Assembly (NCBI RefSeq): GCF_014647915.1
Contig: NZ_BMQC01000005.1
Span: 186,001-250,000 of the forward strand
DNA: 64,000 bases
Direction of reading: 5' to 3'
Source of the DNA: Pilimelia terevasa
GTDB lineage: Bacteria > Actinomycetota > Actinomycetes > Mycobacteriales > Micromonosporaceae
Shown here: positions 34,601 to 43,841 of the stretch, in pieces
Layout: every line of letters starts with the position of its first letter
Position numbering within the stretch: position 1 is the first letter of the stretch
Program-made: the position numbers and the translations under genes
The notes under the pieces: model-generated
What the model saw: only the letters and a program-made list of their open reading frames with translations
What the model was told of the DNA's origin: nothing
The model's database searches: none

Positions 34601-37600
34601 GGTGGTGACGTCGGCGTCCTTCTCGTCGCCGGTCGGCTTCGGCGTGCGGTACTCCCAGAGCTTGGTGGTCAGGCCCTGGGCGTTGGTGAACGTGGCCCGC
34701 GGCGTCCCGCCCGCCGGCGGCGTCACGACGGTGTGGTCGCCGTGGTGGGACGTCGTGGTGGTCCACTCCTTGCCCGGCGCCCTGAAGGTCTCGGCGGTGG
34801 CCCGCCCCGCGCCGTCGTAGGTGGTCGTGGTCTGCGGCGCGTTGGCGCCGCTGTCGGCGACGTCGACGAGCTTGCCGTCGGGTGCGCGGTCGTTGAAGAA
34901 GGGGCCGACCCTGCGGACGGCCAGTCCGCGCGCGTCGTAGGTGGTGTCGGTGATGAGCCGGCCGAACCGGGTCTGCCTCTGCGTCTGCAGTGGCCGCAGC
35001 AGCGGGTCGTGGATCTCGTACGTCGTCGTGACGCCGCCACCGGACAGACTCCTGGTCGCGACGGTGCTGACGTCGTCGTTGCGGACCTGGTACTGGTACT
35101 CGTGGTTGGGCAGCAGGTCCTCCGCCCGGTCGGGCAGCCAGACCTTGCGGAGCCGGCCGAGGGCGTCCAGCTCCATCTTCGTGCGGGCGTTGTTCGGGTC
35201 GACGGTCTCGACCACCTCGCCGAAGGCGGGCGCGACCTTCGAGCTGGTCACGTGGTCCTTGGCGTCGCGGACCGTCATGCCCACGACCACGCCGCCGGGC
35301 CGCTCGTGCCGGTACGCCGTCGTGGTCTTCCGGCCCTTGACGTCCGTGCTGGTCAGGACCCGCCCGTACTCGTCGTAGGTGGACCGGCTCACCGCCACGT
35401 GCGTGGGCGCGCCGTCGCGGAAGCCGGACAGCTCCTCGGTCGCCACGACGTCGCCGTTGGCGGGCTTGTCACCACCGGCGTACCGGGTGACCACGTCGGA
35501 CACCACGGTGTCCGCGGCCAGCCTGGCCCGCGCGCCCGTGCACGGCCGGGAGGTCGTGGTGACCCGGGACAGCAGGGTGAGCAGGTTCCGGTCGGTGTTG
35601 CGGGCGTAGGAGTAGTCCGTGCACGAGTCGTCCGCCGCCGCAGCGCCGGTGTTGCGGCCGTCCGGCCCGAGGTCCCCCTGGTCGTCGGACCGGTCCACCA
35701 TGCCGTGGGCGTCGTAGTGGTGGACGATGCCGGTCCAGCGGGTGCCGCTGTCCAGCCGGGTGCGGGACTTCGTCGTCCCCGGCTGCGTCAGCCGCGCCTC
35801 GTCGTCGCCCTCGGTCGCGGTGGGAGCCGACAGCCACGGGGTGTGCAGGGTGGCGTTGACTTCCTTGCCCGTCTCGTCCCACTGGCGCTGGCTGAGTACG
35901 AAGCCCTGGAGCCGGTCGTGGTCGGTGACCCTGACGCCGTCCTCCGTGGTGCGGACGACCTGCTTGCGGCCGCCGCCGCGGTCCTCCCGGTCGCCGTGCA
36001 TCCCCTGGAGGAAGGCCGCCTCGGCGCGCAGGCGCAGCGGGTCGCTCGGCGCGCCGGTCGTGGTCGTGACCTTCTCGAAGCCGCGGAACTGGCCCCATGT
36101 CTTCGTGTCGGCCTTCTGCAACTCGCCGTCGTCGTACCGCCACGCCGGGGTGGCGTACTCGTAGCTCGTCAGCTTCTGGTCACTCTCCAGCCCGATCCGT
36201 GAGTCCTCCCGGACGGAGCGGACCACGTACTTGTGGAACCAGTCCTCCTTGCCGTTGTCGGCGTCCTTGCGCCAGTACGACGGGAAGCACAGCGCGCGGT
36301 TGCTCTGCGGCGCGGGCCGGGCCGCGGGGCACGACGGCTCGCTGTAGCGCACGTCGACGACGCCGCCGGACTCGGTCTGGATGGCGCTGAGCCGAAACTT
36401 GCGGAACGGCAGCGAATTCTTCTCGTTGACCCGGTTGGGCAGCGCGACGCCCTTGCCGAAGACCGTCGGCGGCAGCGTGATCGCGTCCTTGCCGGAGCCG
36501 CCGGTGTGGGTGACCGAGTCCAGCCACAGCGCCGGGCTCTCCTCGCCCGCGTCGGGGAAGTCGTGCGCGAGGTTCCAGGTGTCCACGTCCTGGTACGCGC
36601 CGCCGACGTGGATCTGCGTGGTGATCCGACTCATCCGCACCCGGGTGAAGAACGTCGGCGACCACTGGCCCTTGCACTTGGGCTTCTTGTCGTCGGCGCG
36701 CGGCGCGCAGATCTGGTCGTGGGGCACGTCCCGCCAGGCGACCGCCGTGGTCGGGTTGAGGCCCTCCTTGCACGTGACCTTGGGCGACGACATCGGCTTG
36801 CAGCGGGCGTCGACGCCGAAGACGACCCGCATCGGGGCCGGCGCGGCGGCCTCGCCACCCTCGCGCCCGCCGTACTCGATGCGCTCCAGGAAGCTGCCCC
36901 GGTCGTACTCCATCACCTTCGCGTCGTCCGCCGCGGCGGCGTACTTGTTGGTCTCCTTGTTGTAGTAGTACGTCATCGAGTTGCCGTGGACGTCCACGGT
37001 GTAGTCCAGATTCCACCGCCAGCCCTGCCGGCAGTGGGCGTCCTTGAACTCCGCCTTGTGGCACGGCTCGCCCTCGTCGTCGCCGAACACCGGCACGGTG
37101 AGGGTCGAGTCGGTCCCCTCCCCGTCGGCGTCGGTGCGCTTGGTCCTGCCGAAGTGGTGCCGGGTGCCGTCGGTGGTGGTGACGACGAAGTACTCGCCGT
37201 CGTCGTCGCCGTTGGGGGCGCCCCGGCGGCGCTCGATCCGGGTGCCGTCGTCGGACTTCAGCCGCCACTGGTCGGTCCCGGACCTCACCAGCTCGCCGTT
37301 GCGGCCGCCGAAGGACATCGTCAGGTGGTCGCCCTTGCCCGGCCAGCACAGGTCGTACCGCGACTTGCGCTTCTTCGGGTCCGCCACCGGCTCCGGGTCC
37401 TTGTGGCCGTCGTCCAGGCAACTGCGGTACGACCGCTCGATGAAGCCGGCACCGGCGAAGTCGAAGCCCTCGCCGACGACCGACGGCTGGGCGTTCGTCG
37501 CGCCGGTACGGCCGTCGGTCGTCCCGGAGTTGTACTGCAGCGACAGCTCCGGCGCCGGACCCGCCAGCGCCGGGGGCATCCGCAGGGGGTAGCTCCAGTT

Positions 37601-38410
37601 GAAGGCGCCCGAGTTCCCGCTGACCTGCCAGCTCCCGGCCGGCGACAGACTCGTCGCCTGGAAGGTGCCGCCCTGGCCCGAGGCCCCGCCCGCGATGGCG
37701 AGCAGCGGCTCGTCGGCCGCGCCGCGGCGGGCCGCCGGGATCGCCGGAACCTCGGCCCGCAGCAGCCGCGCCCCGTCGTCCGAGCTGGTCGGCAGGAGCG
37801 TGGTGTTGCCGCACTCCTCGCCGTCGCAGGTCGGCGTGGTCACGAACCGGGCACGGGTGGTCCAGTCCGCGCCGAAGCTGTCCGCGAACGCCGACAGGTC
37901 GACCTCCAGGCCGACCGTGCCGGCCGCCGCGCCGCCGTCCGCCCGGCTGATCCGCATCGGCAGGCCGGCGACGCCAACCCGGTCGGCGGTCTCCCGGTCC
38001 AGGACCTCCACCCGCACCTTCGCGGGTACCTGCGCGGGAGTCAGGCCGGCGCGGCCCTGGGGGGCCACCACCCGGACCGGCAGGCTGCCGACCTTCTGCG
38101 GGTCGCCGCGGCGACCCGCCGGGGCGACCGCGACCTCCGCCGAGGCCGCCTCCGGCCAGGCCGCCCGCGGCTTCCACTCCGCGTGCTTCGGCGCCGCCGC
38201 GGGGCGCAGTCCCTGCGGCTTCACCGGCACCGACGCGGTCTTCTGACTCTCGGGCCGGCGGGTGTCGCGGTCCACGGCGGCTGCCGGTACCTGGACCAGG
38301 CCCGCCGCCAGCACGCCGAGGGTGGCGGCGGCGCCCCAGCGGCGCCAGCGGGCGGCTCCCGACGGTCTACCGGCCGGCGGGCCGGTTACGCGAGCTTTCG
38401 CACGCAACAT
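31598..38410 (-). CDS. Rhs-repeat polymorphic toxin with HINT domain and ADP-ribosyltransferase-like tip
   Basis: 2270-residue exported giant. Residues about 20-48 form a signal or membrane segment after a basic start. An SpvB/TcC-like region (SGNSGAFNWSYPLRMPPAL) is followed by many YD repeats and the Rhs core (AREYDPASGRFISPDP near 1815). A hydrophobic pre-toxin segment and a Lys/Pro-rich linker precede the HINT domain (C2007 to VHNC2150), which should cut itself and free the last 120 residues. The tip has HFYRG (R2164), FTSWTSS (2202-2208) and GESE (E2248-x-E2250), the R-S-E pattern of ADP-ribosyltransferases. GC falls to about 50% after residue 2150. ATG 38410 has AAGGAG upstream. Confidence 0.9.
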   Translation of the reverse strand: MLRAKARVTGPPAGRPSGAARWRRWGAAATLGVLAAGLVQVPAAAVDRDTRRPESQKTASVPVKPQGLRPAAAPKHAEWKPRAAWPEAASAEVAVAPAGRRGDPQKVGSLPVRVVAPQGRAGLTPAQVPAKVRVEVLDRETADRVGVAGLPMRISRADGGAAAGTVGLEVDLSAFADSFGADWTTRARFVTTPTCDGEECGNTTLLPTSSDDGARLLRAEVPAIPAARRGAADEPLLAIAGGASGQGGTFQATSLSPAGSWQVSGNSGAFNWSYPLRMPPALAGPAPELSLQYNSGTTDGRTGATNAQPSVVGEGFDFAGAGFIERSYRSCLDDGHKDPEPVADPKKRKSRYDLCWPGKGDHLTMSFGGRNGELVRSGTDQWRLKSDDGTRIERRRGAPNGDDDGEYFVVTTTDGTRHHFGRTKRTDADGEGTDSTLTVPVFGDDEGEPCHKAEFKDAHCRQGWRWNLDYTVDVHGNSMTYYYNKETNKYAAAADDAKVMEYDRGSFLERIEYGGREGGEAAAPAPMRVVFGVDARCKPMSSPKVTCKEGLNPTTAVAWRDVPHDQICAPRADDKKPKCKGQWSPTFFTRVRMSRITTQIHVGGAYQDVDTWNLAHDFPDAGEESPALWLDSVTHTGGSGKDAITLPPTVFGKGVALPNRVNEKNSLPFRKFRLSAIQTESGGVVDVRYSEPSCPAARPAPQSNRALCFPSYWRKDADNGKEDWFHKYVVRSVREDSRIGLESDQKLTSYEYATPAWRYDDGELQKADTKTWGQFRGFEKVTTTTGAPSDPLRLRAEAAFLQGMHGDREDRGGGRKQVVRTTEDGVRVTDHDRLQGFVLSQRQWDETGKEVNATLHTPWLSAPTATEGDDEARLTQPGTTKSRTRLDSGTRWTGIVHHYDAHGMVDRSDDQGDLGPDGRNTGAAAADDSCTDYSYARNTDRNLLTLLSRVTTTSRPCTGARARLAADTVVSDVVTRYAGGDKPANGDVVATEELSGFRDGAPTHVAVSRSTYDEYGRVLTSTDVKGRKTTTAYRHERPGGVVVGMTVRDAKDHVTSSKVAPAFGEVVETVDPNNARTKMELDALGRLRKVWLPDRAEDLLPNHEYQYQVRNDDVSTVATRSLSGGGVTTTYEIHDPLLRPLQTQRQTRFGRLITDTTYDARGLAVRRVGPFFNDRAPDGKLVDVADSGANAPQTTTTYDGAGRATAETFRAPGKEWTTTTSHHGDHTVVTPPAGGTPRATFTNAQGLTTKLWEYRTPKPTGDEKDADVTTYEYDHADRMRRVRDHTGHEWSFEYDLRGRQTVAVDPDTGRTSTTYDDFDRVASVTAAGRTLDYEYDLLGRPASVKQGDTPLLGWTYDAGIPNGKGRAHTATRYVGGNAYASEVLGYDVAGRPLETKISIPRSEGRLAGDYVSKATYEADGAVGSVTYPAAGDLPEEKVETYYNTLGQPLILRGSRNTYVGETIYSPFGEPLQRGLLTTQASEMTWQTYEYEEGTRRLSSVAIDREKTPDADSKVSYAYDPTGNILKIAENAARGGREAQCFRYDHQRRVKDVWAQATTDCAGEPSDKVLGGPAPYWQSFDYDAAGNRVAQIDHGVAGGATVAKTFRPFGAGKFPAHAVDKAETTVQARGSRSVTGDEYAYDQAGRMTRRKLGDTVDQKLTWDAEGHVERITHKDGRSTSFVYDAEGNRLVKRDETDQSATLYLGNQELRVDLRNPDPTRQTAAGTRYYSHGGQTVAVRTSGGLSWLTGGQNGTSEIAVDSVSQQVVRQRTKPFGEPRGADTPLPGSRGFVGGTVDRSLNLVHLGAREYDPASGRFISPDPVMDFSDPQQLNAYGYGRNNPLSFADPSGMFWGRWNWNLVGHGVLDVVGMIPGPVGMVANGINAGWYAAQGDWTNAAMSAAGMIPGGKFLAKGAMALKNTVRTADTAKDVAKAAGNAKDATKAARQLTPPSAAKPKPAPKPEAPARPKQSAASAKSADGGGKASPKRGADAEGKPDSAPSRGSGGDKCHSFDPATKVAMGDGSTKAIGEVQVGDEVLATDPESRQSSVEKVTSTFTNQDQALTDVTVVDGRGRDEVLRTTQNHPFWSETRGAWVDAGELRAGERLRSDGEPVRVAKTVSYRGNAEMNDLTVATFHTYHVLAGNTPILVHNCGDDIPENEGDHFYRGVDEQHRDFATSHAGDVTPVGGNSNWMQHNDGSVDSAFTSWTSSRAVAESHASKMSGRGIVLMMRRGTRPIIDMRAMGLDKFGESEVLVEGAVKGLKHYHYVRLPQ

Positions 38411-38467
38411 GACGATCTCCTTGTGAGGGGATGGGTGCGGGCCGCGCAGGCGCGCGGCCCGCGGGCT

Positions 38468-38890
38468 TCAGCGGTGGCGCCGGTTGACGCGGGCGAGGTC
38501 CGCGACGGCTGCCGGCGGGAGGTGGCCCTGGTAGATCCGTACGTCGTCCAGCACGCCCGCCAGGTGGTCACGCCACAGGCCGTTGCGGCGCTGTCGCCCC
38601 CGCGCGAGCGCCCCGCTGCCGGGCAGTCCGGGCCTCGGCGACCGGGCGGCCGTCAACGTAGAGCACGAGGGTGCCGGTCGCCGCCTCGAAGGTCACAGCC
38701 AACTGCTGAGGACCGCGGTGTCCCTGTCCAGTCGCGGCGGCGCGGGACGCAGAACTCGGTGCGGAGTGGACGGTGCGGCGTGGACGGGTGTCGGCGCGAG
38801 CATGGCTGTCGCCAGTCCCGCGGCCAGCAGGTAACCTCGATTTCCGGTCGCTGACACGACCTTCCCCGATCTCCCCCGTGATCGATTCAT
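38468..38890 (-). pseudogene. Frameshifted LamG-domain secreted protein remnant
   Basis: Three pieces in order but different frames. A signal peptide (MNRSRGRSGK..., LLAAGLATAMLAPTPVHAAP) starts at 38890. A LamG/jellyroll segment (LAVTFEAATGTLVLYVDGRP) follows in the next frame. The domain end (LAGVLDDVRIYQGHLPPAAV) lies in the first frame, with a stop at 38468. At least two frameshifts and a large internal deletion are needed relative to the intact LamG proteins often encoded before Rhs toxins. It lies 57 bases upstream of the rhs gene. Confidence 0.72.
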
Positions 38891-38965
38891 GTATCAGGCA
38901 CCATGAATCCCACCCCGGGGAGGTCGGGGAGTCACCACAAGTGACAGGTACCCGACACGACGCGG

Positions 38966-39643
38966 CTAGGGCGCGCCGGCCTTGGCCTGCTGGGCGTACA
39001 TGTCGACGTACTCGCGCCCCGACAGCCGGCGCAGCTCGTTCATGATCTCGTCGGTGACCGCCCGCTCCACGGCCCGGTCCCCGAGGCGGTCGGCGTACCG
39101 GCTGAAGTCCATCGGCGGCCCGAACCGCATCCGCGGCCGCATCAGCCGCGGCCACACCTGACCGGGGGGCTGCACGACGTCGAGGTTCAGCATCGCCACG
39201 GGTACCACCGGCGCCCCGCTCTCCAGCGCCAGCCGGGCCACGCCCGTCTTGCCCCGGTACAGCCGGCCGTCGGGCGACCGGGTGCCCTCGGGGTAGATGC
39301 CGGCGAGCGCGCCCGCGCGCAGGATCCGCAACTGGGTCTCCAGCGCCGCGCGGGCCGCCCGGCCGCCCGCGCGGTCGACGGGGACGACGCCGGTGCTGAC
39401 GAAGAACATTTTCGTCAACCACCCTTTCAGGCCACGCCCGGTGAAGTACTCCGACTTCGCGACGAAAGTGATCTTTCGGGACACGACGAGCGGCATGAAG
39501 ATCGAGTCGGAGAAGGACAGGTGGTTGCTGGCGATGATCGCCGGTCCGGTCGACGGAACGTACGCTCGGCCCTCGACCTTCGGCCGGAAGACCAGGCGCA
39601 GCAGCGGCCCGAGCAGGACATACTTGAAAAGCCAGTACAGCAC
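38966..39643 (-). CDS. plsC: 1-acyl-sn-glycerol-3-phosphate acyltransferase family protein
   Basis: 225-residue membrane-associated acyltransferase of phospholipid synthesis. The catalytic NHLSFSD (NHx4D) and substrate motif YPEGTRSPDGRLYRGKTG are present. The N-terminus VLYWLFKYVLLGPLLRL is a membrane helix that aligns with my recollection of Rv2182c, supporting GTG 39643 with GAGGG upstream; ATG 39688 would add a tail unlike the family. Divergent from the next gene. Confidence 0.9.
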   Translation of the reverse strand: MLYWLFKYVLLGPLLRLVFRPKVEGRAYVPSTGPAIIASNHLSFSDSIFMPLVVSRKITFVAKSEYFTGRGLKGWLTKMFFVSTGVVPVDRAGGRAARAALETQLRILRAGALAGIYPEGTRSPDGRLYRGKTGVARLALESGAPVVPVAMLNLDVVQPPGQVWPRLMRPRMRFGPPMDFSRYADRLGDRAVERAVTDEIMNELRRLSGREYVDMYAQQAKAGAP

Positions 39644-39844
39644 CGGTGCCCTCTTCCCCGCCGGGTCGGCGGCCCGCCGGCCGCCCATGCGTGGCGGCGT
39701 CCCGTCCGCGCGCCCGGCCCGGGACTAGTTTTCAGCGTACGGATGTTGCCGGGGACGGGACAACGCACTCCCGCCGGAGCGGGTGGGCGTGTCACCATGC
39801 AGACGACGAGCGCGGCGGGCCCGCGCGGGGTGCGGGGAGGCACA

Positions 39845-40600
39845 GTGGGCGTGGGTGAGGCCGGCCGGGAGCGCCGCGACAACGGGCTGGTCGCGGCTGC
39901 CTACACCGCGGCCGCGGACGTGGACCCCCGCCTCGGCGAGCGGGTGCTGAGCGTACTGGCGGCGGCCGGCATCGCGGCGTACCTCCAGGCCACCCAGCGG
40001 CCGGCTCCGCCGGACCGGCCGTCGGCGGAGCGGCTGTACGTGGACCACGCCCAGGTGGCGGCCGCGCACGACCGGCTGCGGGCGTTCGCCGGGGAGCCCG
40101 GCAGCGGCGCGTCCGTGCAGAGCCCGGGCGCCGCCCCCGCCGGCCGCGCGGAGATCGACGCCGCGTTCGCCGACATCGTGGCGGGCTACCACCTGTCGGC
40201 CGACGCCCCGCACGACCCGGGCCCGGTCCGGCCGGTCGAGGGCGGGCCGGCCGGGCCCACCCAGATCGACCTGCGCGGGTTCGGGCTGGCGCCGCAGGAG
40301 CCGACCCTGCTGGACGCGTTCGACTCCCTGGGCGCCGGGCTGCCCGACGAGGACGAGGACGAGCGGTACGTACCGCCGCCGCCCCCGCCGCTGCCGCGCG
40401 TGTCGAAGTACACGGTCGCGGCGGTCGCGGCCCTCGTCGTCGGTTTCGTGTTCTTTCTCGCGCCGGGCCTCGTGCCGCGCATCGACCCGCTGCTGACGAC
40501 CCTGGTCGGCGTCGCGCTCCTGCTCGCGGGCGCCGGCACGCTCATCGCGCGGATGCGGACCGGTGACGACGACGACCCGGGCGACGGCGCCGTCGTCTGA
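39845..40600 (+). CDS. Rv2183c-like protein with two C-terminal membrane helices
   Basis: 251-residue protein. The first 80 residues look like a small regulatory fold (VLSVLAAAGIAAYLQATQRP...RLYVDHAQVAAAHDRLRAF), followed by an acidic and proline-rich linker (DEDEDERY, PPPPPP). Two membrane helices span about residues 196-243 (YTVAAVAALVVGFVFFLAPG and LLTTLVGVALLLAGAGTLI), with an acidic tail. GTG 39845 has GGGGAGG upstream; ATG 39797 is possible. Its place beside plsC matches Rv2183c, although the orientation differs. Function unknown. Confidence 0.75.
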   Translation: MGVGEAGRERRDNGLVAAAYTAAADVDPRLGERVLSVLAAAGIAAYLQATQRPAPPDRPSAERLYVDHAQVAAAHDRLRAFAGEPGSGASVQSPGAAPAGRAEIDAAFADIVAGYHLSADAPHDPGPVRPVEGGPAGPTQIDLRGFGLAPQEPTLLDAFDSLGAGLPDEDEDERYVPPPPPPLPRVSKYTVAAVAALVVGFVFFLAPGLVPRIDPLLTTLVGVALLLAGAGTLIARMRTGDDDDPGDGAVV

Positions 40601-40711
40601 GGCCGGCTCACACGGTAGTCCTCTCGTAACATTTGGTCACAACGATCGTGGCGCGTGGGGCGCGTGGGGGTGCCCCGGGTAGCGCGCGGTCGCCGACCGT
40701 ACGGAGGCAGC

Positions 40712-42145
40712 GTGCAGCGCAGATCCCTGGTGGTCGTCACCAACCGCCTACCGTTCGACGAGTCGGTCGCGCCCGAGGGCGCCTTCGACTGGCAGCACAG
40801 CAGCGGCGTCCTCGTCTCGCCGCGGCACGCCCACCTGCGGGAGGCGCCCGTGACGTGGGTCGGCTGGTCCGGGCACGCCGGGCCGCCGCCCGAACTGCCC
40901 GACACCCGCGGGCTGCGGGTGCGGGCGGTGCCGCTGAGCGAGGAGGAGATCCGGTACCACTACGAGGGGTACGCCAACGCCACGCTCTGGCCGCTGTACC
41001 ACGACGCGGTCGAGCACCCGACGCACCACCGGCGCTGGTGGGAGGCGTACCAGCGGGTGAACCGCCGGTTCGCCGCGCGCACCGCCGAGGTGGCCGCGCC
41101 GGGCGCCGTGGTGTGGATCCAGGACTACCACCTGCAACTGGTCCCGGCCCTGCTGCGCGAGCTGCGGCCCGACCTGACGGTCGGCTTCTTCCTGCACATC
41201 CCGTTCCCGCCGCCGGAGCTGTTCATGCGGCTGCCGCGGCGCGCGGAGATCCTGCACGGGCTGCTCGGCGCCGACCTGGTGGGGTTCCAGCGGGAGCGGT
41301 CGGCGCGCAACTTCCGGCTGGCCATCGCCGACGCCTGCGGCATCGAGGCCGGCCAGGGGCCGGTGCGGGTCGACGGCCGGCAGGTGCGCACCGGCGTCTT
41401 CCCGGTGTCGGTGGACACCCCGGCGGTGGCGGCGCTGGCCGAGGCCCCCGAGGTCCGGGCGCGGGCGGCCCAGATCCGGGAGGACCTGGGCAGGCCGCGC
41501 ACGGTCCTGCTCAGCGTCGACCGGATGGACTACACCAAGGGCATCGAGCACCGGCTCAAGGCGTACCGGGAACTGGTCGCCGACGACGTCCTGACCGCGC
41601 CGGACACGGTCTTCGTGCAGGTGACGGTACCCAGCCGCGAGCGGGTCGACCACTACGAGCGGCTGCGCGAGCGGGTGGAGCGGGAGGTCGGGCGGATCAA
41701 CGGCGAGTACGGGCGGGTCGGGGCGGCGCGCGTGCACTACCTGAGCCGGCCACTGGACCGGGTCGAGGTCGCCGCCTTGTACCGGGCGGCCGACGTCCTG
41801 CTGGTCACCCCCCTGCGGGACGGGATGAACCTGGTCGCCAAGGAGTTCGTCGCCGCCCGCACCGACGGCGGCGGCGCGCTGCTGCTCAGCGAGTTCGCCG
41901 GGGCGGCGGCGGAGCTGTGCGACGCGTACCTGGTGAACCCGCACGACACCGCGGGGATGAAGCGGACGCTGCTCGCGGCGGTCGGCGCCGACGCGGCCGA
42001 GAACCGGCGCCGGATGGCGGCGATGCGCGCGCAGGTCACCGGCCACGACCTGCACGCCTGGGCCGAGCTGTTCCTGGAGGCGCTGGTACCCCCGGCCGCC
42101 GACCTGGCCGCGCCGCGCGGCGCGCCGCTGCTGGCCACGAGCTGA
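40712..42145 (+). CDS. otsA: Trehalose-6-phosphate synthase
   Basis: 477-residue GT20 glycosyltransferase joining UDP/GDP-glucose and glucose-6-phosphate. Active-site landmarks are VVVTNRLP, YANATLWPLYH, WIQDYHLQLVP, FFLHIPFP, SVDRMDYTKGIEHRL and TPLRDGMNLVAKEF. The usual glycine-rich loop near residue 22 reads SSGVLVS. GTG 40712 has GGAGG upstream. No otsB phosphatase is in the window. Makes an osmoprotectant precursor. Confidence 0.94.
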   Translation: MQRRSLVVVTNRLPFDESVAPEGAFDWQHSSGVLVSPRHAHLREAPVTWVGWSGHAGPPPELPDTRGLRVRAVPLSEEEIRYHYEGYANATLWPLYHDAVEHPTHHRRWWEAYQRVNRRFAARTAEVAAPGAVVWIQDYHLQLVPALLRELRPDLTVGFFLHIPFPPPELFMRLPRRAEILHGLLGADLVGFQRERSARNFRLAIADACGIEAGQGPVRVDGRQVRTGVFPVSVDTPAVAALAEAPEVRARAAQIREDLGRPRTVLLSVDRMDYTKGIEHRLKAYRELVADDVLTAPDTVFVQVTVPSRERVDHYERLRERVEREVGRINGEYGRVGAARVHYLSRPLDRVEVAALYRAADVLLVTPLRDGMNLVAKEFVAARTDGGGALLLSEFAGAAAELCDAYLVNPHDTAGMKRTLLAAVGADAAENRRRMAAMRAQVTGHDLHAWAELFLEALVPPAADLAAPRGAPLLATS

Positions 42146-42341
42146 GCCGGGCGCCGGGGCCACCGACGGGCGCGGCCTGGTTTCCGGCACCGCGGGCGAA
42201 CCGGCCCGGCGCGGCGTCCCGGCAGCTATAGCGTGGCAGGGAGCGACCTTCCGGGTCGGCGCCGCCGGGTCACTACCGCCCGACGGCGGCCTGGCCCTAC
42301 GATCCAGCGACCACCCTCGATCCACCCGTCGGAGGTTCCTG

Positions 42342-43826
42342 ATGCGCAGGCACGCCCGCTCCACCCTCATCGCCGCGCTCGGCGTGGCCCTGGTCGCCGC
42401 GGCCGGCACGCCGGCCGGCGCCCGCCCGCGCGGCCCCCAGCCGGGCGCGGCCGGGATCGGCGACAGCTACTACCCCGGGTACGGCAACGGCGGCTACGAC
42501 GTCGGCCACTACGACCTCGTGACGCGGTACGACACGGCCACCAACGAGCTGACGGCCACCGCGACCCTGACCGCCAGGGCCACCCAGGACCTGTCGGCGT
42601 TCAACCTGGACCTGTTCGGCCTGACCGTCGACGCGGTGACCGTCGACGGCGCGCCGGCCCGCACCGCCCGCGCGGGCAGCGAGCTGACGGTCACGCCCGC
42701 CGCCGCCCTGGCCGGCGGCGCCACCTTCCGCACCGTCGTGCGGTACCACGGCAGGCCGCAGCTCTACGACATGCCGCACACCGGCAAGTCCGGCTGGTTC
42801 CGCACCAGCGACGGCGTCGTGGTCACCGGGCAGCCCGAGGGCGCCGCGTCCTGGTTCCCGTGCAACGACCACCCGCGGGACAAGGCCACCTTCACGTTCG
42901 CGATCACGGTGCCCAAGGGCAGGACCGCCATCGCCAACGGCGTGCCCCGGGGCACGGAGGCCGGCGCCGACGGCTGGACGACGTTCCGGTACGCCGAGGA
43001 CAGCCCGATGGCGCCCTACCTGACGACCGCGACGGCCGGGGACTTCAAGCTGACCGTCAGCGACCACGGCGGCCGGCCGGTGGTGTTCGCCAGCAAGGGC
43101 GCCCCGTCGGCGCCGCTCAGGCGCACCCCCGAGGTGGTGGACTACCTGGCCGGGCTGTTCGGCCCGTACCCGTTCAGCTCGATGGGCGGGATCGCCGGCG
43201 GCGATGTCCCCGGCCTGAGCTTCGCGCTGGAGATCCAGACCCGGCCGGTGTACAGCGGCAGCGCCAGCGACCTGTCCACGGTGGTGCACGAGAACGCCCA
43301 CCAGTGGTTCGGCGACAGCGTCGCCCTGCACGACTGGAAGGACATCTGGCTCAACGAGGGGTTCGCCACGTACGCGGAGTGGCTGTGGGCCGACGCGCAC
43401 GGCGGCCCCAAGGCCGACGCGACGTTCCAGCAGCTCTACAAGCAGCCGCAGAACGCCGGCCACTGGGCGCCCGCGACCGCCGACCCGAAGGTCGCCGGAC
43501 TGTTCGGCTCCTCCGTCTACACCAAGGGCGCGATGACCCTGCACGCCCTGCGCCGCACCGTCGGCGACGAGAAGTTCTTCGCCGTCGTGCGGGCCTGGGC
43601 GGCCCGGAAGAAGAACGCCAACGGCACCACGGCGGAGTTCGTCGCACTGGCCGGCGAGGTCGCCGGAAAGGACCTGTCGGCGTTCTTCCAGAACTGGCTG
43701 TACGCCACGACGAAGCCGCCGGCGCCGCCGCGGGCGCTGCGGCCCGTCAGCACCCTCGACGCGCGCGCGGCCCGGGCGTACGTGGCCGCGTTCGCGGTGC
43801 GGGAGGCCACCCACCGGCGCTTCTGA
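42342..43826 (+). CDS. Secreted M1-family metallopeptidase
   Basis: 494-residue exported aminopeptidase-like enzyme. The signal peptide is residues 1-28 (MRRHARS, hydrophobic core, AGA). The zinc site is complete: HENAHQ near residues 315-320 and NEGFATYAEW about 20 residues later. The substrate N-terminus motif (GxMEN) is replaced by GLSFALE. The C-terminal ERAP-like domain of full-length M1 enzymes is missing, as in other short bacterial forms. ATG 42342 follows GGAGG. It abuts the convergent hydrolase gene. Confidence 0.92.
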   Translation: MRRHARSTLIAALGVALVAAAGTPAGARPRGPQPGAAGIGDSYYPGYGNGGYDVGHYDLVTRYDTATNELTATATLTARATQDLSAFNLDLFGLTVDAVTVDGAPARTARAGSELTVTPAAALAGGATFRTVVRYHGRPQLYDMPHTGKSGWFRTSDGVVVTGQPEGAASWFPCNDHPRDKATFTFAITVPKGRTAIANGVPRGTEAGADGWTTFRYAEDSPMAPYLTTATAGDFKLTVSDHGGRPVVFASKGAPSAPLRRTPEVVDYLAGLFGPYPFSSMGGIAGGDVPGLSFALEIQTRPVYSGSASDLSTVVHENAHQWFGDSVALHDWKDIWLNEGFATYAEWLWADAHGGPKADATFQQLYKQPQNAGHWAPATADPKVAGLFGSSVYTKGAMTLHALRRTVGDEKFFAVVRAWAARKKNANGTTAEFVALAGEVAGKDLSAFFQNWLYATTKPPAPPRALRPVSTLDARAARAYVAAFAVREATHRRF

Positions 43827-43841
43827 GCCGGCGGCCCGGGG

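Noticed and set aside
32000-36202. A 1400-codon open frame on the plus strand
   Set aside because: Antisense to the Rhs gene, whose YD repeats and HINT domain are unambiguous; the plus frame has no recognisable domain.
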